DNA of 64,000 nt from Lysobacter sp. (lineage in GTDB: Bacteria > Pseudomonadota > Gammaproteobacteria > Xanthomonadales > Xanthomonadaceae). A model generated the notes under the pieces. That model did no database searches. It was not told the origin of the DNA and worked only from the letters and a program-made list of their open reading frames with translations. Both the position numbers and the translations under genes were made by a program. How positions within the stretch are numbered: position 1 is the first letter of the stretch; every line of letters starts with the position of its first letter. Positions 43,711-53,006 of this stretch are shown here, one piece after another. The stretch covers positions 2,487,233-2,551,232 of the forward strand of contig JABFRN010000001.1 of assembly GCA_013141175.1 (NCBI GenBank), written 5' to 3'.

Positions 43711-44634
43711 TTGAACGCCAGCGTGCGGCGCACCGGCGTGCTGGCGAAGCTTCTCCGGGCCGGTATCGTCGCGGTTTCGGTGTATTGCGGCGGCTGCGCG
43801 ACGGACGCCGCTCCCGACGCGCCGGTGTCGTATCTGTACGCCGACCCGCGGCCGGTCACGATCGAAGGCTACGACGGCGACGCGATGGAGCCGTTCCTCG
43901 CGCGCGACGGCCGCTATCTGTTCTTCAACAATTCGAACCATCCCTCCGTCGATACGAACCTGCACTACGCGGAGCGGATCGACGACCTGCGGTTCGGCTA
44001 TCGGGGCGAAGTGCGCGGCGCGAATACGACCGCGCTGGACGCGGTCGCGACGATGGACCGCCACGGCGTGTTTTATTTCGTGTCGTTGCGCGACCACGAC
44101 AAAACCTTCCATTCGATCTTTCGCGGCGAGTTCCGCGACGGCGCGCTGTCCGGCGTCGAGCCGGTGCGCGGAATCTCCAGAAAAAAGTCCATGTACATCA
44201 ATTTCGATCTCGACATCAGCCCTGATGGCGAGCGCATGTATGTGGTCGATGGCCGCTTCGATCTGCTGTGGGTGCTCGGGCCGAAAGCCGCCGACATCGT
44301 TGTGGCGGATCGGCATGGCGACGGTTTCGTCATCTCGCCCGACAGCGCCGCAGCGCTGGGCAACGTCAACACCGATGTGCTGGAGTACGCGCCGTGTATT
44401 TCTGCGGACGGGAGAACGCTGTTGCTCACGCGCATGCGCAGAGGGCTCGGCGCGCAGCCGGCGATCTACGTGGCGCAACGCGAAGACCCCACGCAGCCGT
44501 TCGGCCCCGCTCGACGGCTTGCCGCGTTGGAAGGCTTCGTTGAAGCAACCACATTCTCCGTCGACGAGCGCGCGATCTATTACCACAGGAAAGTCGACGA
44601 CCGTTTCAAGCTGTTCAGAGCGACGAAACGCTGA
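43711..44634 (+). CDS. PD40-like beta-propeller lipoprotein
   Basis: A 307-residue protein with a TTG start 13 bases after the M48 stop. A lipoprotein-like signal ends SVYCGGC. The rest shows WD40-like/TolB-type blades (PFLARDGRYLFFNNSN, DISPDGERMYVVDG, CISADGRTLLLTRM, FSVDERAIYYHRK). I know no function. Because spacing is tight it probably belongs to the same unit as the protease. Confidence 0.7.
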   Translation: MNASVRRTGVLAKLLRAGIVAVSVYCGGCATDAAPDAPVSYLYADPRPVTIEGYDGDAMEPFLARDGRYLFFNNSNHPSVDTNLHYAERIDDLRFGYRGEVRGANTTALDAVATMDRHGVFYFVSLRDHDKTFHSIFRGEFRDGALSGVEPVRGISRKKSMYINFDLDISPDGERMYVVDGRFDLLWVLGPKAADIVVADRHGDGFVISPDSAAALGNVNTDVLEYAPCISADGRTLLLTRMRRGLGAQPAIYVAQREDPTQPFGPARRLAALEGFVEATTFSVDERAIYYHRKVDDRFKLFRATKR

Positions 44635-44717
44635 CGCACCGCACCTGCAGAAGCGCAACACCACGTAGCCCGCTTCCCGCGTAGCGGGAGGCGGGAAAGC
44701 CGCCGCGAATTCCATCG

Positions 44718-44740
44718 ATAGGGTGCGCGTGTCGCGCACC
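44718..44740. repeat. REP hairpin related to the RAYT-flanking pair
   Basis: ATAG followed by GGTGCGCG-TGT-CGCGCACC. The tetranucleotide and stem start match the second hairpin at 13835 and 14215, so this is probably another copy moved by the same RAYT. Confidence 0.7.
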
Positions 44741-44762
44741 GACGCAGGGAGACCGGGCTTTT

Positions 44763-44905
44763 GTAGGAGCGGCTTTAGCCGCGAAGCCCGTTTTTTTTCA
44801 GCGATCACTTCGATCGCAATCATGGCGCTGTCTGCTGCATTTTTCGGGTTGCGCGAATTTCCGCGGCTGATGCGCTGCGGGCTTCGCGGCTAAAGCCGCT
44901 CCTAC
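44763..44905. repeat. Inverted pair of GTAG REP hairpins
   Basis: GTAGGAGCGGCTTTAGCCGC (44763) and its inverse (44879-44905) face each other about 90 bp apart, a BIME arrangement. The first is followed by eight T and could stop transcription from the left. This repeat and the REP at 44718 fill most of the 290-bp gap before the small membrane gene. Confidence 0.8.
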
Positions 44906-44924
44906 AAAAGCAGCGCCGTCAGGA

Positions 44925-45098
44925 TTACAGGCTCTTGAACACGGTCGACAAGAGCAGCAGCACGAATGCGGTCGCCAGCAGCCAGAACGCATTCGGTGAG
45001 GCGACGCCGAGATAGCCGAGTTTGCCGGCGATACCGGCGCTGCCCAGCAGCAGCGAGACGAGCCATGCGGCGGTGCTGGGCGGGGTGAGCTTGATCAT
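44925..45098 (-). CDS. Small two-helix membrane protein
   Basis: A 57-residue protein with helices at about 10-32 (AWLVSLLLGSAGIAGKLGYL) and 35-53 (NAFWLLATAFVLLLLSTVF). No recognised family. It starts at 45098 and ends 19 bases before the REP pair. Clean membrane topology supports it as real. Confidence 0.6.
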   Translation of the reverse strand: MIKLTPPSTAAWLVSLLLGSAGIAGKLGYLGVASPNAFWLLATAFVLLLLSTVFKSL

Positions 45099-45146
45099 GA
45101 TGTCGCTGCCGGATGGATGTCGTCGTGAAGAATGTCGATGTTCGCT

Positions 45147-45174
45147 CCTCCCCTTGCGCATCGCGCAGGGGGAG
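45147..45174. terminator. C/G-rich hairpin between small genes
   Basis: CCCCTTGCGC and GCGCAGGGGG pair around ATC, 65 bases beyond the stop of the leftward LprI-like gene. It resembles a dispersed element; a terminator role is a guess. Confidence 0.4.
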
Positions 45175-45238
45175 GTTGGGAGGGGGGTGCCCAGTACCCC
45201 GATACCTTCGTCGCGCGATCGATGCTGGGCCAGGACCG

Positions 45239-45760
45239 CTATTCGATACCGTACTTGCGGATAGTGGCTTCGAATTCCGAAATGCGCCATTCGTAATGCT
45301 GGGCCATGCAATCCAGCATTTCCGGAGTTTGTCCGTTTCCGTTGAGATTCAGCGCCATGCCCACTTCGCAATCTGCGGATGCGAACGTCTCCCAGGCGCT
45401 TTGGGCCTTGGTGAACGATGCTTTTGCGCTTTTGTAGTCCGCAGAGTCGTCGCCGGGTCGATCGAGCCATGTCTCGATCGCTTTTTTCCGCGCATCCAAT
45501 GTGCCTTGCAGCGATTCGAGGTCGTGACTGCGGCAAATCGTGTAATCGACGTGTCCGCTGGCTTCGGCGCATTTGATAATGGCCATCGTACCGTCGTCGT
45601 GTTCGTAGCAGAGCATGCCGTCGGGCAGCGTCTGCGAAGCCGTGCAGGCATCACCGGATTGGATCGCTGCGGCTCCGGCACCCTGCGAAGGCGCCTGTGC
45701 GGCCTGCGCATGGCCGGCGAAGAGAAGTGTCGAACACATCAGTAGAGTCAAGCGGATCAT
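45239..45760 (-). CDS. Exported LprI/DUF1311-like protein
   Basis: A 173-residue protein with a signal peptide (ending GHAQA). The mature part has six Cys and the DUF1311-type pattern of helical repeats with DCEVGMAL...LDCMAQHYEWRISEFE. Some relatives inhibit lysozyme, but this is not established for this protein. It is followed on the same strand, upstream, by another exported protein. Confidence 0.6.
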   Translation of the reverse strand: MIRLTLLMCSTLLFAGHAQAAQAPSQGAGAAAIQSGDACTASQTLPDGMLCYEHDDGTMAIIKCAEASGHVDYTICRSHDLESLQGTLDARKKAIETWLDRPGDDSADYKSAKASFTKAQSAWETFASADCEVGMALNLNGNGQTPEMLDCMAQHYEWRISEFEATIRKYGIE

Positions 45761-45808
45761 GAATGCCTCGTTGCGTGAGCGATGTTGAATGATTCCAGCG
45801 TGAAGAAT

Positions 45809-46393
45809 CTATACGCCGTACATGATCGAATACGTGCAGTTGCCGTTCTCGCAAGTCAGTTTTTCCACGATCGCTTCGCCTTCATACAGGACCGTTCCCG
45901 CTATCGGCCTGGTGACTTCGCCGTTGGATTTCGATATCCAATAGCTTTCTGCGCGCGACAATGCCTCGGTCGCAGTGGCTTTGAACCGCATGCGTTGCCC
46001 GCTGAGGGTGATTTCATGATCCTGGTCCCAGTAGGTCTGGGTGTACGAAAGTTCAGCGACAGGATAGCCGAGCCAGTTCAAGGCTTTGGGCCGGATGTCG
46101 ATCGTGGTCGTGTGCTCCCACGCATCTGGTGTCCGGCCGCTCACAACGCATTTGACGCGAGCGCGCGACACGAATCGAGCAAGCGCTGTCGGCGCGGGCA
46201 CGGATTTTCGGGACGAGCGGGTACAGCTTTGTTGAAGCGAGGCAATCCATTCGTCGTACCGGGAAGAATCGGAATACGCCAGGTCGAGCGCCGCATCCGG
46301 TGTTCGTGCTGCGGAGGCGTTGAAAAACACTGCGCCAAGCGCCGCGAGAGATAGCGCGCTTCGCGAAATGGACGTGGGTTTTCTACGATTCAT
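45809..46393 (-). CDS. Exported protein of unknown function
   Basis: A 194-residue protein with a signal peptide ending NASA. The mature part has four Cys (two in TCENGNCTYSIMYGV near the end) and alternates strands, suggesting a small beta-rich periplasmic fold. No family recognised. It lies 48 bases upstream of the LprI-like gene and may be cotranscribed. Confidence 0.55.
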   Translation of the reverse strand: MNRRKPTSISRSALSLAALGAVFFNASAARTPDAALDLAYSDSSRYDEWIASLQQSCTRSSRKSVPAPTALARFVSRARVKCVVSGRTPDAWEHTTTIDIRPKALNWLGYPVAELSYTQTYWDQDHEITLSGQRMRFKATATEALSRAESYWISKSNGEVTRPIAGTVLYEGEAIVEKLTCENGNCTYSIMYGV

Positions 46394-46463
46394 GATGCAG
46401 CCTCGATGTCTTGCGGAAGCGAATTTCTTTGCGATCCGCTTTTTGTGAGGAGAAACGCCCGAC

Positions 46464-47204
46464 TCAGAAACTCATGAACATCCCGCCATTCACCGGAATG
46501 TTCGCGCCGGTGATGAAGCCGGCGTCGTCGGCGGTGAGGAATTCCACGGTACGCGCGATTTCCGAGGGTTTGCCGAGGCGGCCCACCGGTACTTTCTCGA
46601 CGATGCCGGCGCGGATGTCTTCGGGGATGGCCATCACCAGCGCGGTTTCGCAGTAACCCGGGGACACCGAGTTCACGGTCACGCCCTTGCGCGCGACTTC
46701 GCGTGCCAGCGCCATCGTGAAGCCATGCATGCCGGCTTTCGCGGCGGAATAGTTGGTCTGCCCGAACTGGCCGGTCTGGCCGTTGACCGAACTGATGTTG
46801 ACGATGCGCCCGAAGCCGCGCGCCATCATCCCGTCGACCGCGTGCCGGCACATGTTGAACACGCTGTCGAGATTGACGTTCATCACCGCATCCCACTGCA
46901 CTTTGTCCATCTTGCGCAGGGTGCCGTCGCGGGTGATGCCGGCGGCGTTGACGAGGATGTCGAACGAGCCGTGCGCGGTTTCGATCTTGCGCGCCAGCGC
47001 GGCGCAGCTGTCGAAATCGCCGGCGTCCAGCGCCTCGAAATGGATGTCGAGGCCGGCGACGTCATGTTCGAATTCGGCGATGCGTTCGGCGCGCGCGCCG
47101 AGGTCGGCGGCGACGACGGTGCGACCCGCGCGGGCGAGCGTTTTGCAGATTTCGGTGCCGAGCCCGCCGATACCGCCGGTCACGACGGCTACACGCTTGT
47201 TCAT
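46464..47204 (-). CDS. phaB: Acetoacetyl-CoA reductase paralogue 1
   Basis: A 246-residue short-chain dehydrogenase of the PhaB type, which reduces acetoacetyl-CoA to 3-hydroxybutyryl-CoA with NADPH. It shows the cofactor motif TGGIGGLG (residues 8-15), NAAGITRDGTLRKM, the catalytic Ser-Tyr-Lys in NISSVNGQTGQFGQTNYSAAK, and MAIPEDIR near the C-terminus. The start at 47204 follows GGAAAC. PhaR and a second PhaB lie upstream on the same strand. The first Asn of the usual NNAG motif remains, but the second is Ala. Confidence 0.85.
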   Translation of the reverse strand: MNKRVAVVTGGIGGLGTEICKTLARAGRTVVAADLGARAERIAEFEHDVAGLDIHFEALDAGDFDSCAALARKIETAHGSFDILVNAAGITRDGTLRKMDKVQWDAVMNVNLDSVFNMCRHAVDGMMARGFGRIVNISSVNGQTGQFGQTNYSAAKAGMHGFTMALAREVARKGVTVNSVSPGYCETALVMAIPEDIRAGIVEKVPVGRLGKPSEIARTVEFLTADDAGFITGANIPVNGGMFMSF

Positions 47205-47291
47205 GGGTCTGTTTCCTTGAAAACGTTCATGGCCGCGCCGCGCGCAGCCGACGCCGTGCGCGGCGATGCCGCGCCATCGATCCACCGGGGG

Positions 47292-47795
47292 TCAATCGTC
47301 GCGCGCCGACTTGCTGGTGGCGGGCTTCTCTTTGGGCTTCGTCGAAGCGCTGCGGCCCATCGCGCCGATCAGGTTGTGCTGGAACTCGCGCCACAACTCG
47401 AGATTGCGCTCGGTGAGCTGGTTCATCATCGTCCAGGGCGTCTGGCCGATCATGCCGCCCATCTGTTGCCGGAACTGTTGCTGCTGGTCGAGGAAGATCT
47501 GCATCGAGCGTTCGAGGTAGTTGCCCATGAAGCCCTGCAGCGAATCTCCGTAGAAACGGATGATGTGGCTGAGCAACTGCGTGGACAGCATCGGCTCGCC
47601 GTCCTGCTCGTGCTCGGCGATGATCTGCAGCAGCACTTGACGGGTCAGATCGTCTCCGGACTTGGCGTCGCGGACCTCGAAGTCTTCGCCGTCCACGATC
47701 AGCTGCCGTACGTCCTCGATCGTGATGTAGCTGGAGATCTTGGTGTCGTAGAGACGGCGGTTCGGATACTTCTTGATGATCCGTGAAGCTGGCAT
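47292..47795 (-). CDS. phaR: PhaR, polyhydroxyalkanoate synthesis repressor
   Basis: A 167-residue DNA- and PHA-binding repressor. The N-terminal DNA-binding domain is unmistakable (IIKKYPNRRLYDTKISSYITIEDVR). A second conserved part (ILxLLSHIIRFYGDSLQGFMGNYLERSM) and a Gln/Met-rich helix follow, then a Lys-rich tail. It sits between two PhaB paralogues, its likely regulatory targets. Confidence 0.93.
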   Translation of the reverse strand: MPASRIIKKYPNRRLYDTKISSYITIEDVRQLIVDGEDFEVRDAKSGDDLTRQVLLQIIAEHEQDGEPMLSTQLLSHIIRFYGDSLQGFMGNYLERSMQIFLDQQQQFRQQMGGMIGQTPWTMMNQLTERNLELWREFQHNLIGAMGRSASTKPKEKPATSKSARDD

Positions 47796-48007
47796 GGAGC
47801 CTTTACTCTAGAGGACTACAGTCGGCGAGCATGGCGCAGCCGGCGGCGGCTTGCAACTCGCCGCCCCGGGGCCGCCTTCCGGCGCTTCCGGCCTGAAGGG
47901 AAATGCCCGTTAAAAACGTTTTCAACCATGGGCATGAACCGCCATGCGCACACCGAGCGCACAACAGCCCCTCCTGGCACGCATGTGCCGGAGGGGTTGG
48001 CGTGGGC

Positions 48008-48748
48008 TCACCAGCCCATGTGATGGCCGCCGTTGATGTCCAGATTGGAGCCGGTGATCCAGCTCGCCTGTTCATCGGCGAGGAAGGCCACGCCGTAGGC
48101 GATTTCCTCCGGAGTGCCGAGGCGGCCGGTGGGAATGTCGGCCACGATCTTGGCGCGGACGTCTTCCGGCACGGCCATGACCATGTCGGTGGCGATGTAG
48201 CCGGGGGAGATCGTGTTCACGGTCACGCCGAGTTTGGCGTTCTCGCGCGCCAGCGAAATGGTGAAGCCGTGCATACCGGCCTTGGCCGCAGCGTAGTTGG
48301 CCTGGCCGTATTGGCCCTTGAGGCCGTTGATCGAGCTGATCTGGATGACCCGGCCCCATTTGCGGTGGCGCATGCCGTCGATCACCGGGCGGGTGACGTT
48401 GAACACCGAATTGAGATTGGTGTTGATCACGTCCTGCCACTGGATCGCGGTCATCCGGTGGAAGGTGCCATCGCGGGTGATGCCGGCGTTGTTGATCAGG
48501 ATATCGATCGGCCCGAGTTGGCGTTCCACCTCGCGCACCATCGCTTCGGCTTCCTCGGGAGAACTCACGTCGCCCTTGGCCAGCGCGATGTCGTAGCCCT
48601 GCGCTTTCAGGTCGGCCTGCCAGGCCTTCGCTTTTTCTTCGTTGCGATAGTTGGTGGCGACCTTGTGGCCCATGTCGGCCAGGCGCTTGCAGATGGCGGT
48701 GCCGATGCCGCCGGTGCCGCCGGTGACCAGTGCGACGCGTGTTGTCAT
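48008..48748 (-). CDS. phaB: Acetoacetyl-CoA reductase paralogue 2
   Basis: A 246-residue SDR of the same length and type as the one at 46464. It has TGGTGGIG, the intact NNAGITRDGTFHRM, SSINGLKGQYGQANYAAAK with the catalytic Tyr/Lys, and MVMAVPEDVR. It keeps the canonical PhaB residues better than its paralogue. The start at 48748 (MTTRVALV) is preferred to the ATG six codons upstream. No PHA synthase gene is in the window. Confidence 0.92.
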   Translation of the reverse strand: MTTRVALVTGGTGGIGTAICKRLADMGHKVATNYRNEEKAKAWQADLKAQGYDIALAKGDVSSPEEAEAMVREVERQLGPIDILINNAGITRDGTFHRMTAIQWQDVINTNLNSVFNVTRPVIDGMRHRKWGRVIQISSINGLKGQYGQANYAAAKAGMHGFTISLARENAKLGVTVNTISPGYIATDMVMAVPEDVRAKIVADIPTGRLGTPEEIAYGVAFLADEQASWITGSNLDINGGHHMGW

Positions 48749-48862
48749 GCCGTTCTCCCGTCCCAAAGTTAAGTGTGCGTGGCGACTGCCGTCGGGTCTT
48801 GCGCCCGGCTGGCAGTTCGGTTGGTTGCGATTCGATGCGTGCCGCTTCTCTCTGTTCCGATT

Positions 48863-49771
48863 CTATGCGTCCCGGATTGCGCTGCCATTGTGCAGTGCGG
48901 CGAAGTCGATCGGTTTGCGCGGAATCAGACGCGGATCGAATGCCACCATCGCTCGCGAGAGCGTGCGCCCGACGCTGCCCGGACCGTCCAACCCGTCCGG
49001 CCGCTGCCCCAGGGCCCGCCATGCCAGCCGCAGCGCCGGCAGCGGGTCGTCGCCGTCCACCGGCAGCGCCGCCACCGATTTCGAGAGCTTCGCGCCGTGC
49101 GCGTCGACGATCAGCGGCAGGTGCGTGTAGGCGGGTGTCGGCAGTTCCAGCGCGCGCTGCAGCAGGATCTGTCGCGGAGTGGAGTCGAGCAGATCGGCGC
49201 CACGGACGACATGGGTGATGCCCTGTTCGGCATCGTCGACCACGACCGCGAGCTGGTAGGCCCAGAAGCCGTCGGCGCGCAGCAGCACGACATCGCCCAC
49301 GTCTGCGGCCACGTCCTGGACGATGCGGCCGTGCAGGCCATCCTCGAAGGTCACGATACTGCCGTCCGCCACCCGCAGCCGGACCGCAGCTTCGGTGCGG
49401 GACCGGTGATCGCGGCAGGCGCGGTGGATACCGTCGGCGGCCGACAGATCGCTGCGGCTGCAATGGCAGGGGAAGGCCAGCCCATCCGCGAGCAGGCGGT
49501 CCAGGGCGGCGCGATACCGCGCATGGCGCTCGCTCTGGCGCACGACCGGCGCGTCGGAAACCAGCCCGAAGCCGGCGAGCGTGCGCAATTGCGCGTCGGC
49601 GGCGCCGACGACTTCGCGCGGGGGATCCAGATCCTCGATCCGTACCCACCATTCGCCGCCGGCGCGGCGGGCCATCAGCCAACTGCCGAATGCGGCGACC
49701 AGCGAACCGAAATGCAGCGGTCCGGTGGGCGAGGGCGCGAAACGGCCGCGATAAGGCGTGGCGTGAACCAT
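48863..49771 (-). CDS. gluQ: Glutamyl-Q tRNA(Asp) synthetase
   Basis: GluQ attaches glutamate to queuosine in tRNA(Asp). It is a truncated Glu[21 protein letters not shown] (HIGH-like motif), a zinc-site region [10 protein letters not shown]...CRDH, and the KLSKS loop ([12 protein letters not shown]), with no anticodon-binding domain. The start at 49771 (MVHATP) is a choice; 49786 (MPSTD) is equally possible as neither has a clear ribosome site. It is functionally linked with queE and queC at the left of the window. Confidence 0.93.
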   Translation of the reverse strand: MVHATPYRGRFAPSPTGPLHFGSLVAAFGSWLMARRAGGEWWVRIEDLDPPREVVGAADAQLRTLAGFGLVSDAPVVRQSERHARYRAALDRLLADGLAFPCHCSRSDLSAADGIHRACRDHRSRTEAAVRLRVADGSIVTFEDGLHGRIVQDVAADVGDVVLLRADGFWAYQLAVVVDDAEQGITHVVRGADLLDSTPRQILLQRALELPTPAYTHLPLIVDAHGAKLSKSVAALPVDGDDPLPALRLAWRALGQRPDGLDGPGSVGRTLSRAMVAFDPRLIPRKPIDFAALHNGSAIRDA

Positions 49772-49905
49772 GTCGGTCGAAGGCATCGAAACTGTCTGAT
49801 GGCTGTCTGCGGTGGCGGTGCGATCGGCGATGCCGCTTGTGCCGTCGGGACCGGTCCCCACTGTACACGGGACCGCGATCTCCCCCTATCGCAACGGTGT
49901 CCGCC

Positions 49906-50811
49906 ATGTTCAAACGCATCGCCCTGTTCCTTGCCACCAACCTCGCCGTACTGATGCTGCTCAGCGTCGTGATGGCGGTGTTCGGTATCGATCCGCGCAG
50001 CAACGCCGGCCTGCTGGTGATGGCCGCGATGTTCGGTTTCGGCGGCTCGATCATTTCGCTGCTGGTCTCGAAGTGGATCGCCAAGAAGACCACCGGCGCG
50101 CATGTCATCGGCGAACCGCGCAACGAAACCGAGCGCTGGCTGGTGCAGACCGTGCGCCGCCAGGCCGAAGCCGCCGGCATCGGCATGCCCGAGGTCGCGG
50201 TCTACGACGCGCCGGAGATCAACGCCTTCGCCACCGGTGCGAACCGAAACAACGCGCTGGTGGCCGTATCGACAGGTCTGCTGCGCGCGATGCAGCGCGA
50301 CGAGGCCGAAGCGGTGCTCGCGCACGAAGTCAGCCACGTCGCCAACGGCGACATGGTGACGATGGCGCTGCTGCAGGGCGTGCTCAATACCTTCGTGATC
50401 GTGCTGGCGCGTCTGGTCGGCCGCGTCGTCGACGGCATGCTCGGCGGCCAGCGCGATGACGGCAGCGTCGGTATCGGGTATTACGCGGTGGTGTTCGTGC
50501 TCGACATGGTGTTCGGCGTGCTGGCCAGCGTGATCGCGATGTGGTTCTCGCGCTGGCGCGAGTTCCGCGCCGATGCCGGCGGCGCGCAGCTGGCCGGCCG
50601 TCACAAGATGATTGCGGCGCTGGAGCGCCTGTCCGCGACCTATGGCACCAGCACGCTGCCGAAGCAGGTGCAGGCGTTCGGGATCTCCGGCGGCGTCGGC
50701 CATGGGTTGCGCAGGCTGTTCCTCAGCCATCCGCCGCTGGAGGAGCGCATCGCGGCGTTGCGCAATGCGGCGCCCGTCGCGCTCGATGCACGCCGGAGCG
50801 TGGTCTCCTGA
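49906..50811 (+). CDS. htpX: HtpX, membrane-bound heat-shock protease
   Basis: A 301-residue M48B zinc protease that degrades misfolded inner-membrane proteins. Two N-terminal helices (about 5-25 and 35-55), the catalytic [13 protein letters not shown] (about residue 143), two more helices (about 160-215) and the third-ligand segment [10 protein letters not shown] are present. It is the second M48 protease in the window. A strong terminator follows. Confidence 0.95.
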   Translation: MFKRIALFLATNLAVLMLLSVVMAVFGIDPRSNAGLLVMAAMFGFGGSIISLLVSKWIAKKTTGAHVIGEPRNETERWLVQTVRRQAEAAGIGMPEVAVYDAPEINAFATGANRNNALVAVSTGLLRAMQRDEAEAVLAHEVSHVANGDMVTMALLQGVLNTFVIVLARLVGRVVDGMLGGQRDDGSVGIGYYAVVFVLDMVFGVLASVIAMWFSRWREFRADAGGAQLAGRHKMIAALERLSATYGTSTLPKQVQAFGISGGVGHGLRRLFLSHPPLEERIAALRNAAPVALDARRSVVS

Positions 50812-50836
50812 GTTCGATCGCCACCGGCTGGAATCG

Positions 50837-50862
50837 AAAAGCCCGCCTTTCGGCGGGCTTTT
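50837..50862. terminator. Rho-independent terminator, bidirectional
   Basis: AAAAGCCCGCC-TTTC-GGCGGGCTTTT: perfect 11-bp stem with A and T runs on either side, between the convergent htpX and FimX-like genes. Confidence 0.9.
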
Positions 50863-50897
50863 CGTTGGCGTCGCGAAAAAGATGACCGCGAAAAGGA

Positions 50898-52982
50898 TTA
50901 CTCGAAGTCGTAATTCATGTCGGGCCCGGCCGTGGCCAGGAAATGGCCTTCGACATAATCGACGCCGGCCGAGAACAGGATCGACATGCTCGCCGCGTCC
51001 TGCACGAATTCGGCGATGGTGAGGATGTCGAGGTCGCGGGCCCTGCGCGCGATGTCGCGCACGCGCTGCTGGCTTTCCGGATTCTTCGGGAGATCCTCGA
51101 TGAAGCTGCGGTCGATCTTGAGCAACTGGGGCTGCACATGGGTCAGCAGTTGGAACGAATCGAGGCCGGCGCCGAACTGCTCCAGCCCCAGGCGGCAGCC
51201 GAACTGGTTCACCGCCGCCGCGAACTGCTGCACGGCATGCAGATGGGTGAAGACCTTGGCTTCCTGCAGTTGCAGGGCGAGGTATTCGCCGGAGGCGCCG
51301 CGCATCGCCAACTGCTCGCCGATGAAGACAGGCAGCGCGTCGCTGTGCAGCGAGGCCTGCGACACCTTGACCAGCAGCGTCACCGGTTTGCCGCCGTGTT
51401 CGCGCTGGGCGATCAGTTCGATCGCGCGCTCCACCACGTAACGGTCGATCAGTTCCAGCATGCCGTGGTCTTCGGCGATCTGCAGGAAGTTGCTGGGCGA
51501 AATCAGGTCGCCGTCGCCGCCTTCGAGCCGCAGGAAAGTGTCGTAGACCGGCTGGTTGTCGCCCTGCAGGTTGATGACCGGCTGGAAATGCAGGGCGAAG
51601 CGTTTCTGGTCGAGCGCTTCGCGCAGCCGCTCCACCCAGGCCTGGATGCGCTCGGTCTCGGCGCGGTCCACCGCGTTGGGGTCGAACAGTTCCAGGCGGT
51701 TGCCGCCGATGCCGGCCGCCGACTGCACGCCCTGGCTGGCTTTCGCGAGGACCTGACTGACGCTGGCGTTCTTCTCGCTGATCTGCACGCCGCCGATGCT
51801 GGCGGTGATCACGCTGGAGTGTTGGCCGATGGCGAAGACTTCGGCGGCGAAGGTGTTGCAGATGCGGGTCGCGAGCGTCGAGGTGGCGGCGTGGTCGCTG
51901 TTGCGCAGCAGGACCGCGAGGCTGTTCTCGGAGAAGCGCGCGGCGATCGCGTGTTCGTCGAGTTCGCTGCGCAAGCGGTCGGCGATCGCGGCCATGATGG
52001 TGTCGGCCGAGTCCAGGCCGATTTCATGCAGCAGGCGCTGGTAGTGGTCGGGTTCGATCAGGACCAGGCCGTGCTGGCTGCCGTTCTGGGCGGCATCGGC
52101 CACCGCGCTTTCCAGCGCGAGCAGGAAGGTCGGGCGATTGAGCAGGCCGGTGACCTGGTCGCGCTGGCGCAGTTCCTCGACCTTGCGGGCCAGTTCGGGG
52201 TCGGCCGTCTGTTCCTGGCGGCGGAAGATCACCTGCTGGCAGGCTTCGCCCTCGTACTGGGCCAGGGTGAATTCCATCACCGCCGGGAAGGCGTTGCCTT
52301 CGATATCGCGCGCTTCCAGCTCGTAGCGCGGCGGCGGCAGCTCGCCCTTGCTCATGCTCTTGAGCAGTTGCTTGAACTTGTCGAGGTACTTCGGACCGAC
52401 CAGGTCGAGCAGCGACATGCCCTCGATATCCTCGAACGATTCGTAGCCGAACATGTCGAGGTAGGCGGCGTTGGCGCGGATGTGCATGCCTTCGTGCACA
52501 TAGGCGATGGGTTCGCGCGAGGATTCGATCAGCGCGTCGCAGCGGCGCTCGGTTTCGCGCACCTGGGCTTCGAGCCGGCGCTGGGCGCGGCGCGCTTCGA
52601 GGTCGGCCCATTCGCGGCGCACGGTCGCCAGCAGTTGGGTCGGCTTGTGGCGCAGCGCCAGCGAACGGACGCTGCCGCCGAGCAGTTCGGAGAAGCTTTC
52701 GGTGTCCACGTCCGCGACGACCGCGACCAGTGGCGTGTCCTTGCCGCTGGTGGCGACCTGCTGCTGCACGTCGGCGAGCGGAATCGAGCGACAGGGATGC
52801 GCGGCCAGCACCAGATCGACCTGCTGGGCCAACAGCATGGTGGCGAGTTCGTCTGCGGTGGTCGGGCGCAAGGGGCGCACCGCGATGCCGGCGTTGCGCA
52901 GACCGGTCACGATACCTTCGGCTTCGTCGACGCTGTCATCCACCAGCATCAGACGCAGCGCGGGGTCCTGGCTTCTCGACAT
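50898..52982 (-). CDS. fimX: FimX-like REC-PAS-GGDEF-EAL protein (degenerate)
   Basis: A 694-residue c-di-GMP signalling protein. Domains: receiver-like (about 10-125, LMLVDDSVDEAEG), PAS (about 140-255), GGDEF (about 265-430) and EAL (about 440-690). The active sites are changed: RFSEN instead of GGDEF, and YDTFLRLE instead of YEALLRxE; LEQFGAG replaces the DDFGTG loop and FVQDA the EVE region. FimX of Pseudomonas and Xanthomonas has this architecture and acts as a c-di-GMP receptor that controls type IV pili through PilZ and PilB. No pilus gene is in the window, so the link is by family only. Confidence 0.78.
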   Translation of the reverse strand: MSRSQDPALRLMLVDDSVDEAEGIVTGLRNAGIAVRPLRPTTADELATMLLAQQVDLVLAAHPCRSIPLADVQQQVATSGKDTPLVAVVADVDTESFSELLGGSVRSLALRHKPTQLLATVRREWADLEARRAQRRLEAQVRETERRCDALIESSREPIAYVHEGMHIRANAAYLDMFGYESFEDIEGMSLLDLVGPKYLDKFKQLLKSMSKGELPPPRYELEARDIEGNAFPAVMEFTLAQYEGEACQQVIFRRQEQTADPELARKVEELRQRDQVTGLLNRPTFLLALESAVADAAQNGSQHGLVLIEPDHYQRLLHEIGLDSADTIMAAIADRLRSELDEHAIAARFSENSLAVLLRNSDHAATSTLATRICNTFAAEVFAIGQHSSVITASIGGVQISEKNASVSQVLAKASQGVQSAAGIGGNRLELFDPNAVDRAETERIQAWVERLREALDQKRFALHFQPVINLQGDNQPVYDTFLRLEGGDGDLISPSNFLQIAEDHGMLELIDRYVVERAIELIAQREHGGKPVTLLVKVSQASLHSDALPVFIGEQLAMRGASGEYLALQLQEAKVFTHLHAVQQFAAAVNQFGCRLGLEQFGAGLDSFQLLTHVQPQLLKIDRSFIEDLPKNPESQQRVRDIARRARDLDILTIAEFVQDAASMSILFSAGVDYVEGHFLATAGPDMNYDFE

Positions 52983-53006
52983 GCGTGGGCTCTCCGTGGG
53001 GTGCGG

